Source: Spongilla lacustris
Lineage: Eukaryota; Porifera; Demospongiae; Spongillida; Spongillidae
DNA: 64,000 bases
Reading direction: 5' to 3'
Assembly (NCBI GenBank): GCA_949361645.1
Contig: OX442415.1
Location: 18,751,269-18,815,268 of the forward strand
The position numbers and the translations under genes are program-made. Below are positions 57,138-64,000 of this stretch, in pieces (position 1 is the first letter of the stretch; each line of letters begins with the position of its first letter). A model generated the notes under the pieces. That model ran no database searches and had not been told where the DNA came from. It saw only the letters and a program-made list of their open reading frames with translations.

Positions 57138-58215
57138 TACCTGACTGGAATAGAGAGATCTGTCGACCTGACTTGAAAAGAGGGGTCTCTCTACCTGACT
57201 GGAAGAGAGGGGTCTCTCTACCTGACTGGAACTGAAGGATGATCTCTGCCTGACACGCAGAGAGTGGTCTCTCTATTTGACAGAAAGTGAATGCTTTTTC
57301 TGTCTCACTCAGAGAGGGGTCTCTATACCTAACAGGAAGAGAGGGATCTCTCTACCGGACTGGAAGATAGGGGTCTTGTAATATTACTGGAAGAGAGGGG
57401 TCTCTGTACCTGACTGGAAAAGAGGGGTCTCTCCACCTGACTTGAAAAGAGGTGTCTCTCTATCTGACTGGAAGAGAGGGCTCTCTCTACCTGACTGGAA
57501 GAGAGCGGTCTCTCTACCTGACTGGAAGAGAGGTCTGTCGACCTGACTTGAAATGAGGGGTCTCTCTACCTGACTGGAAGAGAGGGGTCTGTCTACCTGA
57601 CTTGAAAAGAGAGGTCTCTCTACCTGACTGGAAGAGTAAGGTCTCTCTAGCTGACTGGAAGAGAGGGTTCTCTCTGTTTCACGCAGAGATAGAAATCCTT
57701 CTGGCTCTGTCGTGCAAAGGTGTCTATCTACCTGTCTGGTCTCTCTACTTCACTGAAAGAGAATGGTCCCTATGTCTCACTCAGAGAGAGGGGTCTCTCT
57801 ACCTGACAGGAAGAGTGGGATCTATCTGTGTCACTCAGACAGAGGAGTCTATCTGATTCCCTGGTACAGACAGGTCGGTCTCTCTATGTCTCACTTGGAG
57901 ATTAGAGTCACTCTACCTGACTGGAAGAGAGGGGTCTCACAGACAGAGGTCTCTGTACCTGACTGGAAAAGAGGGGTCTCTGTACTTGACTGGAAGAGGG
58001 GGTTTCTCTACCTGACTGGAAGGGAGGGATATCTCCATTTCACTTGGAGAGGAAGGTCTCTCTAACTGACTGGAAGAGAATGGTCTCTCTGTCTCACTCA
58101 GAGGCGGGGGTCTCTGTACCTGACTGGAAGAGAATGGTCTATCTTTCTCACTCGGTGATGGGGGTCTCTGTAACTGACTGGAAGAGAGGGGTGTCTCTAC
58201 CAGACTGAAATAGAT

Positions 58216-59454
58216 TGTGGAGAGTTGTCAGTGTTATTTTTGTTGTTTTGTAAGGTTTGATCGAGGCATGCTGAATAGGGTAGGTTAACTTTCCTGCAGC
58301 ACTTTTTGAGTGTTTTTATTGGTTCCTGCCAAAATAATTGGTCCTTATTTCCTGTGCTTTTCACAGGCTTGAATTGAAGTTTATTTTTTTGGTCCTATAA
58401 GAAGGATATAATTTTTTTATATCTGCAGATGTATTTGTGTCAGTGTATTAATGTAAGTATCTGTGTTCTGTGAGCATGTAATTGTGATAAAGTTTCAGTT
58501 TATTTGTTTATGTATTTGTTTGTGAAAATAGTGTAGTTTAAAGTATCTGTCATTTACACACACTTATGTGTGTTCTAAATTAGTACTATGCAAGCTTAAC
58601 TTTGTGCATAGGAGCATAAGAAGACTCAGATCTACATTTGGTTTCTTACCAATAAAGCCCTGCAGGTGTCATAATCAATGCAAATTATTCATAGAGGTCA
58701 TGGAGAGGTGTTTCAAGCCCCTCCTACTGTTTACTACTAGACATCAAAGGGATACCCACTTGCTTACTTTCACTTCCTCTCTTTTGACTCACAATACCCC
58801 TATGCACACACTTTCCCAGGAGGAGGAAGGAAAAAGGCTCATACCTACCACACACATGCATACCCACCTCCACAGACATGATTAAACCCCCCCACAATGC
58901 ATGTAACAACTATTTTTATGCTTAAATATTCTCACTTCTGCCCCCCTCTCCACTGTACCTATCAATGCCACCCTTTCTAGATCTTTATTTCCCTGCCCGG
59001 CCTCCCATCTCGAAGGCAGAGAGGTTTATCTGTCTAACAGTTAAACGAGGTCCCTCTGAGTGTTAGCACAAGAGTGGTACTGCTAGAACCCAATACATGT
59101 AGCTCCTTCGGTACACAATTTCACAGCAGGAGATGTTCCTATACCATGTACATGTACATGTATAACAAAAACACTTCATCTGGCAGTTTCTAAAGATTGA
59201 TGTGTTAATTTAATACTCTACATACACAAAACACAGTTAGAGTCATGTGACCCTGACTACACTCCACCATGTACTATGGTTGGTGGCAGAGGAAAGTTTT
59301 AGTGTCTCCAGTCCCTTCTTCCTCCATCACTGGAGGAGAAGCATGGTCCTAGTGTGGTATAGACAACATACGATCATACTTCTCTACCAGGTTCTCCATG
59401 TTGGGCTGCAGGTACACAATTATAACACCACTGTCTCCTGAAGAGGGAGTAGGA
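58216..59454. other. Unique spacer at the centre of the inverted satellite
   Basis: About 1.2 kb without satellite units, AT-rich in its first half. Short frames on either strand have no recognised domain. The symmetry point of the outer arms (about 59160) falls inside it. It would form the loop, or part of it, if the region were transcribed through. Confidence 0.7.
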
Positions 59455-62400
59455 GACTCTTCTCATCCAGTCAGGTAGAGAGACCCCTCTCTTCCAGTCC
59501 GGTAGAAGCACCCCTCCCTTCCAGTCAGGTAGAGAGACCTCTCTCTTCCAGTCAGGTAGAGAGACCCCTCTCTTCCAGTCAGGTAGTGAGACACGTCTCT
59601 CCCAGTTAAGTAGAGAGACCCCTCTCTTCCAGTCAGGTACAGAGACCCCTGTCTCCGAGTAAGACAGATAGACCATTCTCTTCCAGTCAGGTACAGAGAC
59701 CCCCGTCTCTGAGTGAGACGGAGAAACCAATCTCTTCCAGTCAGGTAGAGAGACATTACTCTCCAAGTGAAATGGAGAGACCCCTCCTTTCCAGTCAAGT
59801 AGAGAGACCCCTCTCTTCCAATCATGTGTAGAAACCGACCTCTCTGTACCAGAGCAGCAGATAGACTCCTCTGTCTGAGTGACACAGACAGACCCCTCTC
59901 TTCCAGTCAGGTACAGAGACTCCTCCCTTTCAATCAGGTAGAGAGACTCTTCTTTTCCGGTCATGAAGAGAGACCCCTCTCTGAGTGAACAGAAAAAGCA
60001 TTTTCTTTCTGTCAAATAGAGAGACCCCTCAGGCAGAGATCATCGTTCAGTTCTGGTCAGGTAGAGAGACCCCACACTTCCAGTCAGTTAGACAGACCCC
60101 TCTCTTCCAGTCAGGTAGAGAGACCCCTCTTTTCAAGTCTGGTAGAGAGACCCAACTCTTCCAGTAAGGTAGAGAGACCCCTCTTTTCCAGTCACACCTC
60201 TTTTCAAGTCAGGTAGAAAGAGCCAACTCTTCCAGTCAGGTAGAGAGACTCCTCTCGGAGTGAGAAAGAAAGAGCATTTTCTTTCTGTCAATTAGAGAGA
60301 CCCCTCTCTCAGTGTCAGGCAGAGATCATCCTTCAGTTCCAGTCAGGTACAGAGACCACTCTCTTCCAGTCAGGTAGAGAGACCCTTCTCTTCCAGGCAG
60401 ATAGACAGACACGTCTCTGAGCGAGACAGACAGAGCATTCTCTTTTATGTCAGATAGAGAGACCCCTCTCTCTGTGTCAGGCAGAGATAATCCTTCAGTT
60501 AAAGTCAGGTAGAAAAAACCCACACTTCCAGTCAGGTACAGAGACCTCTCTCTTCCGGTCAGGGAGAGAGACCCTTCTCTTCCAGTCAAATAGAGACACC
60601 CCTCTTTTCCAGTCAGTTACAGAGACCCCTGTCTCTGAGTGAAACAGAGAGACCACTCTCTTCCAGTCAGGTAGAGAGACCTTCCTCTCCAAGTGAAATG
60701 GAGAGACCCCTCCCTTCCAGTCAAATAGAGACCCCTCTCGTCCAGTCATACGTAGAGACCGACCTCTCTGTACCGGAGCAACAGATAGACTCCTCAGTCA
60801 GAGTGACACAGAAAGACCCCTCTCTTCCAGTCAGGTACAGAGACTCCTCCCTTTCAATCAGGTAGAGAGACTCCTCTTTTCCGGTCATGAAGAGAGACTT
60901 CTCTCTGAGTGAGACAGAAAAAGCATTTTCTTTCTGTCAGGTAGAGAGACTCCTCTTTGCGGTCATGAAGAGAGACCCCTCTCTGAGTGAGACAGAAAAA
61001 GCATTTTCATTCTGTCAAATGGAAAGACCCCTCACTCTGTGTCTGGCAGAGATCATCGTTCAGTTCCGGTCAGGTAGAGAGACCCCTCAGTTAGATCGAC
61101 CCCACTCTTCCAGTCAGGTAGAGAGACCCCTCTTTTCAAGTCAGGTAGAGATACCCAATTCGTCCAGGTAGGTAGAGAGACCCCTCTCTTCCAGTCAGGT
61201 AGAAAGACCCCTCTTTTCAAGTAAGGTAGAGAGAGACCCCTCTCGTACAGTTAGGTAGAGAGACCCTTCTCTTCCTAACAAATAGACAAAACCCTCTCTG
61301 AGTGTGACAGAAGGAGCATTCTCTTTTATGTCACATAGAGAGGCCCCTCTCTGTGTGTCAGGCAGAGATCATCCTTCAGTTCCATTCAGGTAGAGAAGCC
61401 CCACTCTTCCAGTCAGGTACAGAGACCTCTCTCTTCCGGTCAGGGTGAGAGATCCCTCTCTTCCAGTTAGGTACAGAGACCCCTCTCTTCCAGTCAGGTA
61501 GAGAGACCCCTCTCTTCCAGTTAGGTAGAGAGACCCTACTATTACAGTCAGGTAGAGAGACCCCTCTCTTCCAGTCAGGTAGAGAGACCGCTCTCTTATC
61601 CAGTCAGGTAGAGAGATCCCTCTCTATCAGTCAGGCAGCGAGACCCCTCTCTGAGTGAGACAGAAAGATCATACACTTTCTGTCAGATAGAGAGACCCCT
61701 CTCTCTGTATCAGGCAGAGATCACCTTTCAGTTTCAGTCAGGAAGCGAGACCCCCCATCTCTGAGTGAGACAGAGAGACCTTCCTCTTCCAGTCAGGTAG
61801 AGAGACCTTTCTCTCCAAGTGAAATGAAGAAACTCCTCCCTTCCAGTCAGGTAGAGCGACCCCTCTATCAGTGAGACAGAAAAAGCATTTTCTTTCTGTC
61901 AAATAGAGAGGCAGAGATCATCCTTCAGTTCCAGTCAGGTGAGAGACTCCTGCCTTCCAGTCAGGTACAGAGACACGAGACCCCTATCTTTCAGTCAGGT
62001 AGAGAGACCCCTCTCTTCCTGTCAGGTACAGAGACCCTCTCTGAGTGAGACAGAAAAAGCATTCTCTTTCTGTCAAATAGAGAGACTCCTCTCTGTGTGT
62101 CAGGCAGAGATTATCCTTCAGTTCCAGTCAGGTAGAGAGACTCCTCTCTTCCAGTCAGGTAGTGAGACCCTTCTGTTCCAGACAAATAGACAGAACCCTA
62201 TCTGAGTAAGAAAGAAAGAGCATTCTCTTTCTGTCAGATAGAGAGACCCCTCTCTGAGTGAGACAGAAAAAGCATTCTTTTTCTATCAAATAGAGAGACC
62301 CCTCTCTCTGTGTCAGGCAGAGATCATCCTTCAGTTCCAGTCAAGTAGAGAGACCCCACTCTTCCAGTCAGGTACAGAGACCCCTCTCTTCCAGTCAGGT

Positions 62401-64000
62401 ACAGAGACCCCTGTCTGTGAGCGCCGTCATACGCATCTACGTTCCTTCCTTCCGCATGGTCTACTTTGGCGGGTGGAGACCCGCCGTGTGTGACTCCTGT
62501 TCCTACGTTGGCTCGGTGGGGAAGGGCATCTCTTCCAGTGCGGTAGAGTGACTCTTATCTCCAAGTGAGACGGAGAGACGATCCCTTCCAGTCCGGTAGA
62601 GAGACCGACCTGTCTGTATCAGGGCAGCAGATAGACTCCTCTGTGTGAGTGACACAGAGAGATCCCTCACTTCCAGTCAGGTAGAGAGACCGCTCTCTGA
62701 GTGAGACAGAAAAAGCATTTTCTTTCTGTCAGACAGAGAGACCCCTCTCTCTGTGTCAGACAGAGATCACCTTTCAGTTCCAGTCAGGTAGAGATCACCT
62801 TTCAGTTCCAGTCAGGTAGAGAGACCACCGTCTCTGAGTGAGACAGAGAGAACATTCACTTCCAGTCAGGTAAAGAGACCTTCCTCTCCAAGTGATATGG
62901 AGAGACCCCTCCCTTCCAGTCAGGTAGAGAGACCCCTCTCTGAGTGAGACAGAAAAAGCATCTTCTTTCTGTCAAATTAAGAGACCCCTCAGGCAGAGAT
63001 TATCCTTCAGTTCCAGTCAGGTAGAGAGACTCCTCTCTTCCAGCCAGGTAGAGAGATCCCTCTCTTCCAGTCAGGTAAAGAGACCCCTTTCTTCCAGTCA
63101 TGTAGAGAGACCCCTCTCTTCCTGTCAGGTACAGAGACCCCTCTAAGAGTGAGACAGAAAATACATTCTCTTTCTGTCAAATAGAGAGACCCCTCTCTCT
63201 GTGTCAGGCAGAGATCATCCTTCAGTTCCAGTCAGGTAGAGAGACCCCACTCATCCAGTCAGGTACAGAGACCCCTCTCTTCCGGTCAGTTAGAGAGACC
63301 CTGCTCTTCCAGTCAAGTAGAGAGACCCTTCTTTTCCAGTCAGGTACAGAGACTCCTGTCTGTGAGACCCATCTCTTCCTGTCAGGTAGAGTGACTCTTA
63401 TCTCCAAGTGAGACGGAGAGACCATCCCTTCCAGTCGGGTAGAGAGACCGACCTGTCTGTATCAGGGCAGCAGATAGACTCCTCTGTGTGAGTCACACAG
63501 AGAGATCCCTCACTTCCAGTCAGGTAGAGAGACCGCTCTCTGAGTGAGACAGAAAAAGCATTTTCTTTCTGTCAGACAGAGACCCCTCTCTCTGTGTCAG
63601 ACAGAGATCACCTTTCAGTTCCAGTCAGGTAGAGATCACCTTTCAGTTCCAGTCAGATAGAGAGACCACCGTCTCTGAGTGAGACAGAGACCATTTACGT
63701 CCAGTCAGGTAAAGAGACCTTCCTCTCCTAGTGATATGGAGAGACCCATCCCTTCCAGTCAGGTAGAGAGACCCCTCTCTGAGTGAGACAGAAAAAGCAT
63801 TTTCTTTCTGTCAAATTAAAAGAACCCTCAGGCAGAGATTATCCTTCAGTTCCAGTCAGGTGGAGAGACTCCTCTCATCCAGCCAGGTAGAGAGATCCCT
63901 CTCTTCCAGTCAGGTACAGAGACCCCTGTCTGAGAGACCCTTCTCTTCCAGTAAGGTAGAGAGACCACTGTCTTCCAGTGAGGTAGAGTAACTCTTATCT
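59455..64000 (-). repeat. Degenerate 27-bp-based satellite array, reverse half (runs off the window)
   Basis: The same modules as in 52190-58215 but inverted: CTTCCAGTCAGGTAGAGAGAC plus CCCTCT. From 62036 to the window end it matches 56285 back to 54321 with a constant coordinate sum of about 118,320, meaning a near-gapless inverted copy. The array clearly continues beyond base 64000. Confidence 0.92.
62419..62530 (+). other. Non-satellite coding-like insert, second inverted copy
   Basis: Inverted copy of 55792-55901 with a few substitutions (Ile to Val and His to Pro codons). The reading frame is still open on the plus strand. Confidence 0.6.

Larger units (their letters stand above)
52190..58215 (+). 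repeat. Degenerate 27-bp-based satellite array, forward half
   Basis: The basic unit is GTCTCTCTACCTGACTGGAAG plus GAGAGG(G), 27 bp, so nine codons reading as GVSLPDWKR. It alternates with a longer module: GGAACTGAAGGATGATCTCT, a GCCTGACACAGAGAG segment, a TTTGACAGAAAGAGAATGCT segment and TTTTCTGTCTCACTCAGAG. Blocks recur on a scale of about 0.84 kb (for example CTGATACAGACAGGTCGGTC near 54858 and 55698). Many open frames result from the unit length being a multiple of three. I do not regard them as genes. Confidence 0.92.

Noticed and set aside
59374..60015. 213-aa frame in the satellite as a protein-coding gene
   Set aside because: It consists entirely of satellite units and has no splice or domain evidence. 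Treated as a repeat.
52190..64000. CRISPR array
   Set aside because: Units are contiguous and degenerate with no unique spacers, and the genome is clearly eukaryotic.

Overview
The window looks like nuclear DNA of a marine invertebrate. A demosponge is my best guess, but that is inference. It has many short GT-AG introns, metazoan gene families, very frequent palindromic TACATGTA-type words, and a dense load of DNA transposons and foldback elements. It contains one 200-base assembly gap (4865-5064). No prokaryotic, organellar or rRNA/tRNA gene was recognised.

Layout. 1-5700 is non-coding repeat-rich DNA with a 189-bp hairpin element and a three-copy tandem repeat. 5742-6715 (minus) is a transposon-derived open frame joining a TTF zinc-finger/hAT remnant to a nuclease-like domain. 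7754-8834 (minus) is a seven-helix receptor gene with one frame break. 11115-14151 is a PIF/Harbinger-like (ISL2EU-type) transposon with 99-bp inverted repeats, a plus-strand SWIM zinc-finger gene in four exons and a convergent, frameshifted transposase. 14532-15291 is a piggyBac-like non-autonomous element in TTAA sites, followed by a 390-bp foldback element. 16458-18999 (minus) is a three-exon gene with a Pro/Ala minisatellite in its last exon.

The core of the window is a tandem pair of phospholipase B-like (PLBD1-type) genes on the plus strand, 20903-25182 and 28085-41925. I could assemble both into 18 exons with identical intron phases, each giving 537 residues, a signal peptide and the Cys nucleophile motif. 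The second gene is three times longer, mainly because introns 9 and 15 hold transposon relics, including a hAT relic that itself carries an insertion. Near-identical tracts spanning exon and intron suggest gene conversion between the pair.

44142-48224 is an apparently complete hAT transposon whose 780-residue transposase carries an N-terminal chromodomain and a BED finger, with its D, D and E residues in place.

52190-64000 is almost entirely a degenerate satellite built on a 27-bp unit. It runs in one orientation to about 58215 and in the opposite orientation from about 59455 to the window end, forming a giant imperfect palindrome with near-identical arms of at least 2 kb. A 110-bp coding-like fragment sits at matching positions in both arms.

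The two PLBD genes are the only clear host metabolic genes and probably act in lysosomal or secreted lipid breakdown. The receptor is a possible host gene. Most of the rest is mobile or repetitive DNA.
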